Assembly (NCBI RefSeq): GCF_016820585.1
Contig: NZ_JADHDX010000011.1
Location: 62,001-126,000 of the forward strand
Source of the DNA: Arthrobacter beigongshangensis
Lineage (GTDB): Bacteria; Bacillota; Bacilli; Bacillales_A; Planococcaceae
Length of the DNA: 64,000 bases
Direction: 5' to 3'
Shown here: positions 45,244 to 53,853 of the stretch, piece by piece
How positions within the stretch are numbered: position 1 is the first letter of the stretch
Layout of the letters: every line of letters starts with the position of its first letter
Notes under the pieces: generated by a model
Databases searched by the model: none
Seen by the model: the letters and a program-made list of their open reading frames with translations, nothing else
What the model was told of the DNA's origin: nothing
Translations under genes and position numbers: made by a program

Positions 45244-47148
45244 TTATTCGATCCGATTGAGCATTCTTAAACCGTTTAAGATGACAAGAATGGTACTTCC
45301 TTCATGACCGATAACGCCAAGTGGTAGATCAACAACTTGCATAAAGTTTGAAACGATGAGTAAGGCGATGACCGTAATAGAAAAAACAATATTTTGTTTG
45401 ACAATACGCTGCATTTTACGTGAAAGCTTGATGGCGTAGGCGATGCGTGTTAAATCATTTTTCATCAGCACTATATCAGCTGTTTCAAGCGCAACGTCCG
45501 TTCCGCCACCCATGGCAATCCCCGAAGTTGCTGTTGCAAGTGCAGGTGCGTCATTGATGCCGTCTCCAACCATAGCGACAGTTTTATAGTCAGTGATCAG
45601 TTTTTTTAAATGATCGACCTTTGTTTCTGGTAAACATTCAGCGACGTAAGAATCGATTCCAGCTTCTTTAGCAATAGCCTCGGCTGTCTTTTCATTATCA
45701 CCTGTAAGCATAACTGTGAAAATTCCTGCGCTTTTTAAGATTTGGATTGCATCAACAGCTTCGGGGCGTAATGTGTCTTTTAGGGCCACGGCGGCGATAA
45801 TTCCTTTGGCATCTGCCATGAAGATAACAGTTTTCCCTTCGTCGGCAAGTGCGGAGGCAATCCCTTGCTGAAATTCCTTAGTTTGCTGCTGACCAACAAA
45901 GCGAGGATTCCCAACAAGATATTCTTCTGTTGCTGCAAATGCGCGAATGCCGTGCCCAGGGACATCTTCAATTTGTAAGTCTCGAATAATAGTTATCCCC
46001 TTGTCGGCTGCATAATTGGTAATGGCGACAGCGAGTGGGTGATTCGATTGGGATTCGATATTTGCTAGAAGTGCAAGTGTTTCATCCGGATTTTCACCAT
46101 CGCGGACTAGAAAATCTGTGACGATAGGCTTTCCGTTGGTCAATGTTCCAGTTTTATCGAAAGCGATTGTTTTAATGGAGCCAAGATGCTCTAGGTGAAC
46201 CCCACCTTTAAAGAGAACCCCCCGTTTTGCAGCATTCGAAACAGCTGCAAGCGTTGCAGGCATGATGGATGCGACAAGTGCGCATGGTGACGCCACGACA
46301 AGTAGGACGATGGCACGGTAGATGGTTGTCGTCCAATCCCAATCGAATAGGTAGTGGGGGAGAACCATCATAATTAAAACCATAATGATAACGCCTTTGA
46401 CGTATGTCCCTTCGAATTTTTCGATAAATTGCTGGGAAGGGGATTTTTCACTTTGAGCACTTTGGACAAGTGTAATTATTTTTTGGAAAAGGGTTTCAGA
46501 GCTAGGCTTTATCATCTTCATTTGAATGGCGCCACTTAAATTAACGGTACCAGCAAATAATTCATCACCTGTTTCTTTTGATACAGGAATAGATTCACCG
46601 TTAATGGCGGACATGTCGATAGATGTAGCACCGTAAGTGATAGCGCCATCAACAGGAATACGTTCCCCCGGCTTGACGAGAAGAATGGATCCGACCTTTA
46701 GTGAAACGGTTGGTACTTTGATTTCTGTACCGTCCTGTTGGATAAGCCAAGCTTCCTCTGGCTGCAAGCTCATGAGTGCAGAAATTTCTTTATGGCTTTT
46801 ATTCAATGTGTACGTTTCAAGAGCACCGCTAATCGCGAAGATAAAAATTAAAATGGCTCCTTCAGCCCAATAACCAATAATGGCAGATCCGAAAGCCGCG
46901 AAAATCATAAGCATTTCGACGTTTAACTCTTTATTTTTGATTGTTTCTTCGATGCCTTCCTTTGCTTTGGCAAATCCGCCAATTAAAAAAGCAATGATAT
47001 AAAAAGCGACAGAGAAGGTGTCTGCTTCGTTGTTACTCATCACCCAGGCTATGCCAATCAAGATACCCGAACTAATGGCGGCAATGAGTTCAAGATGCTC
47101 TACCCAATTGATAGTTTTTGTGGCGTGTTTTTCATTGATAATATTCAA
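45244..47148 (-). CDS. P1B-4-type metal-exporting ATPase (PfeT/ZosA/FrvA-like)
   Basis: TTG 47148 with AGGAGAG 6 nt upstream is the likely start; an upstream frame would read through the Fur box. 634 residues without a metal-binding N-terminal domain. Motifs: INGESIP, the membrane SPCALV, AFDKTGTLTNG, SNHPLAVAI, GDGINDAP, and HEGSTILVILNGLR in the last helices. SPC with HEG[GS]T marks the P1B-4 group, which exports Fe(II), Co(II) or Zn. The perfect Fur box upstream fits iron export like B. subtilis PfeT and Listeria FrvA. Confidence 0.9.
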   Translation of the reverse strand: MNIINEKHATKTINWVEHLELIAAISSGILIGIAWVMSNNEADTFSVAFYIIAFLIGGFAKAKEGIEETIKNKELNVEMLMIFAAFGSAIIGYWAEGAILIFIFAISGALETYTLNKSHKEISALMSLQPEEAWLIQQDGTEIKVPTVSLKVGSILLVKPGERIPVDGAITYGATSIDMSAINGESIPVSKETGDELFAGTVNLSGAIQMKMIKPSSETLFQKIITLVQSAQSEKSPSQQFIEKFEGTYVKGVIIMVLIMMVLPHYLFDWDWTTTIYRAIVLLVVASPCALVASIMPATLAAVSNAAKRGVLFKGGVHLEHLGSIKTIAFDKTGTLTNGKPIVTDFLVRDGENPDETLALLANIESQSNHPLAVAITNYAADKGITIIRDLQIEDVPGHGIRAFAATEEYLVGNPRFVGQQQTKEFQQGIASALADEGKTVIFMADAKGIIAAVALKDTLRPEAVDAIQILKSAGIFTVMLTGDNEKTAEAIAKEAGIDSYVAECLPETKVDHLKKLITDYKTVAMVGDGINDAPALATATSGIAMGGGTDVALETADIVLMKNDLTRIAYAIKLSRKMQRIVKQNIVFSITVIALLIVSNFMQVVDLPLGVIGHEGSTILVILNGLRMLNRIE

Positions 47149-47165
47149 GCTAATCCTCTCCTCGT

Positions 47166-47180
47166 TGATAATGATTATCA
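47166..47180. promoter_or_regulatory. Fur box
   Basis: TGATAATGATTATCA is an exact 7-1-7 palindrome of the Fur type (the Zur and PerR consensus sequences differ at the outer bases). It lies 18 bp upstream of the ATPase start and would overlap the early transcript or promoter. Confidence 0.88.
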
Positions 47181-47210
47181 AATTCATAGTCCTATATAAA
47201 ATACGAAAGC

Positions 47211-47232
47211 CGGTCCCTTATAAAGGGAACCG
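47211..47232. repeat. Hairpin upstream of the Fur-controlled gene
   Basis: CGGTCCCTT-ATA-AAGGGAACCG, a near-perfect inverted repeat with one bulge. Role unclear; no T run directly follows. Confidence 0.4.
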
Positions 47233-47364
47233 ACTAATTAATATGAATTACTAGATAATAATTATTATTGTTTATAGTGTAGCACTATGAAATGGGAAGT
47301 GTTACTGATTTGCTCATGAATAAAATAGTGGAGCGGGTGATACCATTATCTTCGTTCATTCAAC

Positions 47365-47408
47365 ATAAAAAGCGTCCTGTATTCGGAAGTACTCCGATAC
47401 AGGACGCT
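47365..47408 (-). terminator. Terminator of the fumarase gene
   Basis: AGCGTCCTGTATTCGGA pairs with TCCGATACAGGACGCT (one bulge), followed by TTTTTAT on the minus strand. Confidence 0.85.
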
Positions 47409-47418
47409 AGACTTTTTT

Positions 47419-48954
47419 TTAGCTAAATACTTTTTCCTTGAACTGTGCTAGTTTCTCAAGTGATGTTTTATCAACATCGGCGTGTAAACTGTTGCCGTGT
47501 GAGTCCATTGTGACAACCGCTGTGAAATCTTCGACGCGTAGATGCCACATCGCTTCAGGGATTCCAAATTGTAGTAAGTCTACACCTTCAACCTCTTTAA
47601 TGCAGTCGGCATAATATTGTGCTGCTCCGCCGATTGCGTTTAGATAGACGCCACCGTGTTCTTCAAGGGCAGCGAGTGTTTTAGGACCCATACCGCCTTT
47701 ACCGATAACTGCTCGAATACCAAACTTCTTCATAATATCACCTTGATAAGGCTCTTCACGAATGGAGGTTGTTGGACCAGCAGCTTTAATTTCATAGCTG
47801 CCATCGTCTTTTTTCAAGACGACAGGGCCGCAATGGTAAATAATATGTCCGTCCAAATCGACAGGTGCATCATTTTCAGAAAGATGCTTATGAATCGCAT
47901 CACGGCCTGTAAACATACGCCCTGAAATTTTAACAACGTCGCCTACTTTTAAATCACGAATTTGTTCTTCAGAAATAGGTGCAGTTAGCTCTACTGTACG
48001 CATAGCTTGTTGTTCTTCCGGCTCGTTATCCTGTGTGAAAGCGATTTTTTCGCCATCATTATAATGCCAATTTGTAATTTCGCCAGACACAGCATCAATA
48101 TCGACAGCCATCCGACGATACGCCCAGCAGTTATACGCTACGGAAACGAAGAAGCTAGCAGGAATACGATTCATGACGCCCACTTTGCAGCCAAGAAGTG
48201 TCACTTCACCACCGAAGCCCATTGTGCCGATGCCAAGTTTGTTTGCTGATTCTAAAATATAAGCCTCTAGCCCAGCCAATTGATCATTTGGATTTACATC
48301 GTCAACCGCACGAAATAGCTGTTCTTTAGCAAGGTCATAGCCGGAAGCGCGATCCCCGCCAATTCCAACGCCGATGAAGCCTGCCGAGCAGCCTTGTCCT
48401 TGCGCTTGGTAGACGGAGTGTAAAACACATTTACGAATGCCGTCGAGGTCGCGACCAGCACGCCCAAGCCCTTCAAGCTCAGTTGGCAGGCTATACTGGA
48501 TGTTTTTATTCTCACAGCCGCCACCCTTTAGGATGAGCTTTACTTCTATATGGTTTTGTTCCCATTGTTCAAATTTCACAACAGGGACGCCTTCACCAAG
48601 ATTATCGCCGCTGTTGTCGCCAGTTAAGGAGTCAACGGAGTTCGGGCGGAGTTTCGTATCCTTTGTCGCTTGAACAATGGCACGCTTAATAGCTGCTTTG
48701 ATTTCAAGCTGGTTCACGCCGACAGGAGTTTTGATTTTAAATGTAGGCATGCCCGTGTCCTGACAGATAGGTGACATTTTCTCATCCGCCATATTGATAT
48801 TTTGAGCAATCGTATCCAAGCTCATCGCCGCGCGTGTGCCTGCGTCTTCTTGTTGTCTTGCTGCAAGAATTTTTCGGCGCACATCCTTCGGAAGATTTGT
48901 CGATGTTTCACAAATGAGATCATACATGCTTTTTTCGATTTGTTCTATGTACAT
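47419..48954 (-). CDS. fumA: Class I (iron-sulfur) fumarate hydratase
   Basis: 511 residues from ATG 48954 (a TTG two codons upstream is also possible). Alpha and beta domains are fused, as in FumA. Cluster cysteines are in PICQDTGMP, GQGCSAGFIG and TLLGCKVGV. The beta domain contains GRMFTGRDAIHKHL and IGKGGMG. It hydrates fumarate to malate in the TCA cycle; the [4Fe-4S] enzyme is oxygen-sensitive, unlike FumC. Confidence 0.94.
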   Translation of the reverse strand: MYIEQIEKSMYDLICETSTNLPKDVRRKILAARQQEDAGTRAAMSLDTIAQNINMADEKMSPICQDTGMPTFKIKTPVGVNQLEIKAAIKRAIVQATKDTKLRPNSVDSLTGDNSGDNLGEGVPVVKFEQWEQNHIEVKLILKGGGCENKNIQYSLPTELEGLGRAGRDLDGIRKCVLHSVYQAQGQGCSAGFIGVGIGGDRASGYDLAKEQLFRAVDDVNPNDQLAGLEAYILESANKLGIGTMGFGGEVTLLGCKVGVMNRIPASFFVSVAYNCWAYRRMAVDIDAVSGEITNWHYNDGEKIAFTQDNEPEEQQAMRTVELTAPISEEQIRDLKVGDVVKISGRMFTGRDAIHKHLSENDAPVDLDGHIIYHCGPVVLKKDDGSYEIKAAGPTTSIREEPYQGDIMKKFGIRAVIGKGGMGPKTLAALEEHGGVYLNAIGGAAQYYADCIKEVEGVDLLQFGIPEAMWHLRVEDFTAVVTMDSHGNSLHADVDKTSLEKLAQFKEKVFS

Positions 48955-48978
48955 ACTCAAGCCCCCCTCCCTATATAA

Positions 48979-49155
48979 TTAGTTAGTTGATTTTATCTTT
49001 TCGACTTGTTCTTCAAGGTCGTCAATCATGCCGATTAGGCGATCAATTTCTTGCAAATCTGCTGTTTCAGGTTCAATTGTATCAAGTGTTTCTAAGAATT
49101 GATGGAAGCGTGTTTTTAACCCATCAACTTGGTTATGATCTTGTGCGTTATCCAA
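48979..49155 (-). CDS. SE1561-family small protein
   Basis: TTG 49155 has AGAGGTG 6 nt upstream; a GTG three codons earlier overlaps that SD. The 58-residue product is acidic and helical (LKTRFHQFLETLDTIEPETA, then DLQEIDRLIGMIDDLEEQVE), as I recall for the SE1561 family. Function unknown. Confidence 0.75.
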   Translation of the reverse strand: MDNAQDHNQVDGLKTRFHQFLETLDTIEPETADLQEIDRLIGMIDDLEEQVEKIKSTN

Positions 49156-49281
49156 TACGTACACCTCTTTTCATTACTATAATCGTAAACGAAAAAAAGG
49201 TTTTTTTCAACAGGCTCCAATAACTACGCAAAGATGAAAAAAAGGCATAAGAATTTATTGAATAAAAAACTTAACAGAATC

Positions 49282-49310
49282 TTTACAATTAAAAATCTTT
49301 ATGCTATGAT
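49282..49310 (+). promoter_or_regulatory. Strong promoter of the MFS leader
   Basis: TTTACA (49282-49287), a 17-bp spacer and TATGAT (49305-49310). It gives a leader of about 290 nt before the MFS gene. Confidence 0.8.
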
Positions 49311-49384
49311 ATGTGTAATCAAATGAAAGGGAGGGCGTAGAGTAAAGACAAATCGAATCCTGTTAAGAAGGAGGGGATCCGTAA

Positions 49385-49429
49385 GTGTCCACCGGCTATA
49401 TGCCGAGAGACGACTACGACTTATGTTAA
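49385..49429 (+). CDS. Leader peptide 1 of the MFS attenuator
   Basis: A 14-codon frame, (M)STGYMPRDDYDLC, with a GTG start 8 nt after AAGGAGGGG, stronger than most SDs here. It stops with TAA that overlaps the ATG of a second short frame (TAATG). Likely translated as a regulatory leader. Confidence 0.55.
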   Translation: MSTGYMPRDDYDLC

Positions 49430-49464
49430 TGGAAAATGATAATGAAGGTTCAATTCATATGTAA
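49429..49464 (+). CDS. Leader peptide 2, coupled to leader peptide 1
   Basis: An 11-codon frame, MENDNEGSIHM, starting inside the previous stop codon. Its own stop (49462-49464) lies in the left arm of the terminator stem, so a ribosome finishing it would open the terminator. An alternative in-frame ATG lies at 49423. Confidence 0.45.
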   Translation: MENDNEGSIHM

Positions 49465-49518
49465 AGGCCCAGCCGTAATCTGACAATCAGATATGGACTG
49501 GGTCTTTACGATTTTTTT
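49461..49518 (+). terminator. Attenuator terminator before the MFS gene
   Basis: GTAAAGGCCCAG (49461-49472) pairs with CTGGGTCTTTAC (49498-49509), one G-U, then a seven-T run. It separates the promoter from the MFS gene, so expression needs read-through. Confidence 0.88.
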
Positions 49519-49609
49519 AAAAGATGATGTTATGTAAAATTGCGCTGATTTACTGTTCTCCTATGCTAGAATCATACAATGGTCATTAAAATAGGGAGCG
49601 TAAAAAAAT

Positions 49610-50779
49610 ATGAATACTTTTTCGCAAGTAGAGAGGAAACGTTTTTGGATTCTTGTCATCATCGTATCCATCTCTGGATTCTCACAAGGAATGCTATTGC
49701 CGCTTATTTCAGCTATTTTTGAACGCGATGGTGTATCGAGTGCATTGAATGGATTGAATGCAACGGGACTATACATAGGAACGCTTCTGGTATCTCCATT
49801 TATGGAGGCACCGTTACGTCGGTTTGGTTATAAGCCAATTATTATCGGTGGTGGGATACTCGTCTTTTGCTCATTGTTGTTATTTCCATTATGGAAAAGT
49901 GTTGTGTTTTGGTACATATTAAGACTTCTAATAGGCATAGGGGATCATGCTTTGCATTTCTCCACACAGACGTGGATTACGAGTTTTTCCCCTCAGCAAC
50001 GATTGGGGCGTAATATTGCCATTTACGGTTTGTCATTTGGGACTGGCTTTGCGGTAGGGCCGCTATTCGTGCCACTTATCAATGTGTTTGAAGGATTACC
50101 ATTTATCGTCTCTGGTGTACTTTGCATGCTGGCATGGTCACTTGTTTTCAGACTGAAAAATGAATTCCCGGATGTTATTAAAGGGAAGGCAGTTGAAGAA
50201 CGGTTTTTTACAAGATTCAAAGCAACAATTGCCGTTGCATGGTTGGCATTTCTCGGTCCATTCGGCTATGGTTTTCTTGAATCATCTCTCAATGCGATGT
50301 ATCCGGTCTATGCGCTAAGAAGTGGGATTGATCTGACATCGGTATCGTTGATTCTAGTGTCATTTTCATTGGGTGGAATGGTTTCGCAATTGCCTCTTGG
50401 GATGTTGTCGGACAAAATTGGCAGGCGCCCCGTCTTTTTGATGGCATTTGGCGGTGGGGCGGCATCGTTCTTTGCGGCAAGTACAGTGGGGACGTCCTCG
50501 ATTGCGGTCATGTCGATGTTTTTCATAGCTGGTCTTTTTGTTGGCTCGATTTTTTCGCTAGGTATTTCGTATATGTCTGAATTGACACCGAAGCATCTCT
50601 TGCCAACAGGGAATTTACTATGCGGTATCTTTTTTAGTATTGGAAGCTTGACGGGTCCGTTTCTCGGTGGGATCTTCCTTGAATTTGAAGCCAGCTTCAG
50701 TTACTTGCTACTCATTTCAATTTTCTTGGGCACTTTGTTCGTACTGGCGCTATTAGGGAAAATGAAAGCGATCGCCTAA
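49610..50779 (+). CDS. MFS transporter, YfkF-like
   Basis: 389 residues, 12 membrane helices. MFS loop motifs: RRFGYKPIIIGGG between helices 2 and 3, and GMLSDKIGRRPVFLMAFGG in the second half. It resembles B. subtilis YfkF and drug-efflux MFS members. Transcription appears governed by the leader-peptide attenuator, a device often used by genes induced by ribosome-targeting drugs, so antibiotic export is a reasonable guess. Confidence 0.88.
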   Translation: MNTFSQVERKRFWILVIIVSISGFSQGMLLPLISAIFERDGVSSALNGLNATGLYIGTLLVSPFMEAPLRRFGYKPIIIGGGILVFCSLLLFPLWKSVVFWYILRLLIGIGDHALHFSTQTWITSFSPQQRLGRNIAIYGLSFGTGFAVGPLFVPLINVFEGLPFIVSGVLCMLAWSLVFRLKNEFPDVIKGKAVEERFFTRFKATIAVAWLAFLGPFGYGFLESSLNAMYPVYALRSGIDLTSVSLILVSFSLGGMVSQLPLGMLSDKIGRRPVFLMAFGGGAASFFAASTVGTSSIAVMSMFFIAGLFVGSIFSLGISYMSELTPKHLLPTGNLLCGIFFSIGSLTGPFLGGIFLEFEASFSYLLLISIFLGTLFVLALLGKMKAIA

Positions 50780-50798
50780 CAGGCACTCGGAGCTCTCA

Positions 50799-50836
50799 TA
50801 TAAGAAAAAGCGTCCACATTGGACGCTTTTTCTTAT
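50799..50836. terminator. Bidirectional terminator
   Basis: ATAAGAAAAAGCGTCC pairs perfectly with GGACGCTTTTTCTTAT around ACATT. Serves the MFS gene and the convergent pdaA. Confidence 0.93.
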
Positions 50837-51636
50837 CTTAAAATCGAGTGAATGTTTTCATATTCCAGCACAAGATCATCGAGTGAATGGAAGGCGTAGC
50901 CAGCCTTTTTAGCGTCGCGGATAAAGTCAGGCAATGCTTGCGCATTATCAGGAGAAACAGTATGCATTAAAATGACGGCGCCCGGATGGAGCTGGGTCAT
51001 CAATTCATTGTATGCAAAATCACGTCCCCTCGGCTTGTCTGCATACCAGTCGATAAAAGCGACCGACCAGAAAATATGGCGGTAGCCAAGCTCATTTCCT
51101 TTGGCAAGTACATTGTCATTAAATACACCAGCAGGCGGCCGCGTATATACTGTCCGTTTTATTCCAGTTAGTTCATTCAATAATTTATCGAATTTCTTCC
51201 AATCTTCTTCCATCCCTTGCCCAGATAGTGTAGTTAGGTTTGGGTGACCATAAGTATGATTCCCAATGCCATGACCTTCCTCAATCATTCGTTTGACAAG
51301 TGGTGTGGCACTTTTTAAATAATGTCCCGTGAGAAAAAAGGTTGCGGGAGCCTCTTCCTTTTTCAGTGTATCTAAAATACTTTCTGTATAGCCATTTTCG
51401 TAGCCGTTATCAAAGGTTAAATAGACAATTTTTTCATCAGGCTTTCCTTTGTAAATAGCACCATATTTTTCGAGCATTGAATCGAGTGCGGCGCCAGCGC
51501 TTGGTGGAATGCCATCTGTCGCTTTTTTAAATCCCCAATGAAATTCTTCTGCTTTCGTAGAAAAAGGATTCAATACAAATCCGGCTACTACTATGAAAGC
51601 TGCCAGTATAATTCCAGGGCCATGCTGTTTAATCAT
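50833..51636 (-). CDS. pdaA: Spore cortex polysaccharide deacetylase PdaA
   Basis: 267 residues with an N-terminal signal or anchor (IILAAFIVVAGFVLNPF). The NodB deacetylase domain includes YLTFDNGYENGY (the PdaA-type TFDNGYE), GNHTYGHPNLT for the metal His pair, YTRPPAGVFN and ILMHTVSPDN. The leading WGFKKATDGIPPSAG is typical of PdaA. It deacetylates muramic acid on the way to muramic delta-lactam in the spore cortex, needed for germination. A terminator hairpin covers its SD. Confidence 0.95.
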   Translation of the reverse strand: MIKQHGPGIILAAFIVVAGFVLNPFSTKAEEFHWGFKKATDGIPPSAGAALDSMLEKYGAIYKGKPDEKIVYLTFDNGYENGYTESILDTLKKEEAPATFFLTGHYLKSATPLVKRMIEEGHGIGNHTYGHPNLTTLSGQGMEEDWKKFDKLLNELTGIKRTVYTRPPAGVFNDNVLAKGNELGYRHIFWSVAFIDWYADKPRGRDFAYNELMTQLHPGAVILMHTVSPDNAQALPDFIRDAKKAGYAFHSLDDLVLEYENIHSILR

Positions 51637-51672
51637 AAAAAACGCACCTTCCTTTTTTGGTAGGATGTGCGC
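51637..51672 (-). terminator. Terminator hairpin overlapping the pdaA ribosome binding site
   Basis: On the minus strand GCGCACATCCTA pairs with AGGAAGGTGCGT, whose GGAAGGTG is the pdaA SD; a T run then leads straight into the ATG. It would stop read-through from the upstream epimerase gene and mask the SD if read-through occurs. Confidence 0.75.
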
Positions 51673-51683
51673 AAGATGAAAAG

Positions 51684-52592
51684 TTATACGTTTTCTTTTA
51701 GGATATTCCGTAATGCAGCCTTGAGCTTAGGGAATTTGAATTCAAATCCATTATCGAGTAATTTTTTAGGTAAGACATGTTGCCCTTCTAAAACAAGTGC
51801 GCTTTTCTTGCCGAGCACTAGCTTCATGACAAATCCAGGAACGGGAAACCAATGTGGACGGTGTAAAACGGATCCAATTGTTTTGCCGAAATCATCCATT
51901 CGCTGTGGGAACGGCGAAGCCGTATTAACTGGTCCATGTACGTTTTTGTTCGTAATGGCGAAGGCGATTGCACGCACAACATCATCTACATGGATCCAGG
52001 ATAGCCACTGTTTACCAGATCCGACTTTACCGCCTGCAAATAGTCTGTAGGGCAACACCATAGGTGGTAGTGCGCCGCCACCTTTACCGAGAACGACACC
52101 GAAACGCATGAAAACAGACCGGATTCCTTCAGCTTCTACTAATGTAGCTTTCTTTTCCCAATCCGCCACAGTTTGTGCGAGGAAATCGTTTGCAATGGTG
52201 GTGGCATCTTCTGTATAAATGATTTCTTCTGAAGCTGGATAGATACCGATTGCACTTGCGTTGACGAGGACGGAAGGTTTAATTGGTAAAGTAGAGATGA
52301 TCCGCAATAACTCGTCTGTAGCAATCATGCGACTGTCGTGAATTTGGCGTCGGTGTTCAGCATTCCAACGTCCTGCATTGATGGATACACCTGCAAGGTT
52401 GACAAAGGCATCTGCTGAGCCAATTGCTATTTCTGGTGTAGCCCCCTCTTGGAGCCATTGTACGTAGCTGATGTTGTTGGTTCCTTTTTTCTCTTTCCTC
52501 GATAAAATAATAATGTCATGCCCTTCATTCAAAAGGAAAGTCGTCAACTTTTGACCGATAAAGCCAGAACCACCTGCAATAACAATCTTCAT
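51684..52592 (-). CDS. yfhF: TIGR01777-family epimerase-like protein, YfhF
   Basis: 302 residues, an SDR fold: dinucleotide site VIAGGSGFIGQKLT, NLAGVSINAGRW, the SAIGIYP Tyr region and WLSWIHVDDVVRAI. The C-terminal DUF1731 extension holds LVLEGQHVLPKKLLDNGFEF. Related proteins are called cell-division inhibitor SulA-like without proof. Position beside recX matches B. subtilis yfhF. Confidence 0.92.
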   Translation of the reverse strand: MKIVIAGGSGFIGQKLTTFLLNEGHDIIILSRKEKKGTNNISYVQWLQEGATPEIAIGSADAFVNLAGVSINAGRWNAEHRRQIHDSRMIATDELLRIISTLPIKPSVLVNASAIGIYPASEEIIYTEDATTIANDFLAQTVADWEKKATLVEAEGIRSVFMRFGVVLGKGGGALPPMVLPYRLFAGGKVGSGKQWLSWIHVDDVVRAIAFAITNKNVHGPVNTASPFPQRMDDFGKTIGSVLHRPHWFPVPGFVMKLVLGKKSALVLEGQHVLPKKLLDNGFEFKFPKLKAALRNILKENV

Positions 52593-52687
52593 ATTTTCAA
52601 CACCTCCATGTAGTAATCTATACCCTATTAAGCTGAACTTGAACGGTAGAACATGTATACTTGTAAAGAGTAGGAGGTTCTGTAAAA

Positions 52688-53500
52688 ATGCCTGTCATTA
52701 CGAAGATAACACAACAGAAAAAAGATCACGAACGATACAATATTTTCCTCGACGAAAAATACGCCTATAGTGTCCACGAATCGGTGCTTGTAAAATTTGG
52801 GTTGACCAAAGGAATGGTGCTGGAAGACTGGTCCATAGATGATATGGTGTATGAGGATGAAATACGTAAAGCATTTAACCGAGCTCTTCATTATCTAGGC
52901 TTCAAAATGCGTAGTGAGTTTGAAGTGAAGAAAAAGTTGTTGGATCTTGAGTATGGAGAAGCGATTGTTCGGGAAGCGATTGTGAAATTGAAGGAACTGG
53001 GTTTCTTGAATGATGAAGCCTATTCAGAAGCCCTTTTGCAAACGCAAAAAAATTCATCGAGTAAAGGTCCGAGGGCTATTCAACAGGAGATGCATAAGAA
53101 AGGTATTGGGAAGGAGTTGCAAGAAAAAGTACTGGATTCTTATTCAGAAGATGAACAGTTACAAATTGCAACGAAGCTGGCGGAAAAGGCGGCGAAGGCT
53201 AACCGTTCTGTGGCTCCCATACAATTGAAACAAAAAATACAAAATGCCTTGTTAAGTAAAGGCTACTCATTTGATATTATTAACCAAGCGCTTAATAATA
53301 TAGACTTCGAGCGGGGAGACGACGAATGGGCAGAGATTACGGAGTCGGTCGGAGAAAAAGCATGGCGGCGCCATCAATCAAAGTTCAAAGGGCGCGATCT
53401 ACATAACCGTGTGAAGCAAGCGATGTATCAAAAAGGAATCCCGTTTGATAAAATTGATGCGTTTATTGATAAAAAGGAGAATGAAGAAGATGGAGAATGA
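52688..53500 (+). CDS. recX: Recombination regulator RecX
   Basis: 270 residues, the long Bacillus-type RecX with three-helix repeats: ALHYLGFKMRSEFEVKKKLL, LNDEAYSEALLQTQ and a third repeat near KQAMYQKGIPFDKIDAFI. RecX modulates RecA filaments during recombination. It overlaps the yfhH start, as in a shared transcript. Confidence 0.93.
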   Translation: MPVITKITQQKKDHERYNIFLDEKYAYSVHESVLVKFGLTKGMVLEDWSIDDMVYEDEIRKAFNRALHYLGFKMRSEFEVKKKLLDLEYGEAIVREAIVKLKELGFLNDEAYSEALLQTQKNSSSKGPRAIQQEMHKKGIGKELQEKVLDSYSEDEQLQIATKLAEKAAKANRSVAPIQLKQKIQNALLSKGYSFDIINQALNNIDFERGDDEWAEITESVGEKAWRRHQSKFKGRDLHNRVKQAMYQKGIPFDKIDAFIDKKENEEDGE

Positions 53501-53822
53501 AAAAAAGTATAGCCAGATGTCAGAGCATGAATTACGCACAGAAATCGGTACGATCATGGAGAAGGCGCGAAAGGCTGAACAGCTTGGCATGGTTAACGAG
53601 TATGCGGTGTATCAACGTAAAGCAGTTATGGCACAATCGTATTTAATTGATCCGAAGACGATTGTGAAGGATGAAATTTATCGTATTGATGGTGATGAGG
53701 GTGTCTTTTTCCATGTCGATTATTTGAAAGGTCGCTTTGCTTGGGGCTATCGTTTAGGTGGCGAGCGTGCAATGGAGGCATTGCCAATTGCGATGTTGAA
53801 GCCGGTTAAAGAAGGAAAATAA
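53490..53822 (+). CDS. yfhH: DUF1811 family protein YfhH
   Basis: ATG 53490 (GGAG 10 nt upstream) overlaps the recX stop; 110 residues. YSQMSEHELRTEIGTIMEKA at the start and a small C-terminal beta barrel (FFHVDYLKGRFAWGYRLGG) match DUF1811. Function unknown; order recX-yfhH matches B. subtilis. Confidence 0.9.
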   Translation: MENEKKYSQMSEHELRTEIGTIMEKARKAEQLGMVNEYAVYQRKAVMAQSYLIDPKTIVKDEIYRIDGDEGVFFHVDYLKGRFAWGYRLGGERAMEALPIAMLKPVKEGK

Positions 53823-53848
53823 AAAAGGCTATGTTTTACCATAGCCCA
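53821..53848 (-). terminator. Terminator of the yfhP-type gene
   Basis: GGGCTATG pairs with CATAGCC; on the minus strand a TTTTTT run follows. It sits between two convergent genes. Confidence 0.8.
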
Positions 53849-53853
53849 TTTAT

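Noticed and set aside
49441..49460. GGTTCAATTC resembling a tRNA T-loop
   Set aside because: No acceptor, D or anticodon stem fits around it; it lies inside the MFS leader.
49317..49518. Known riboswitch classes in the MFS leader
   Set aside because: I compared it with TPP, SAM, M-box, yybP-ykoY, T-box and c-di-AMP signatures and none matched; the mini-genes explain the layout better.
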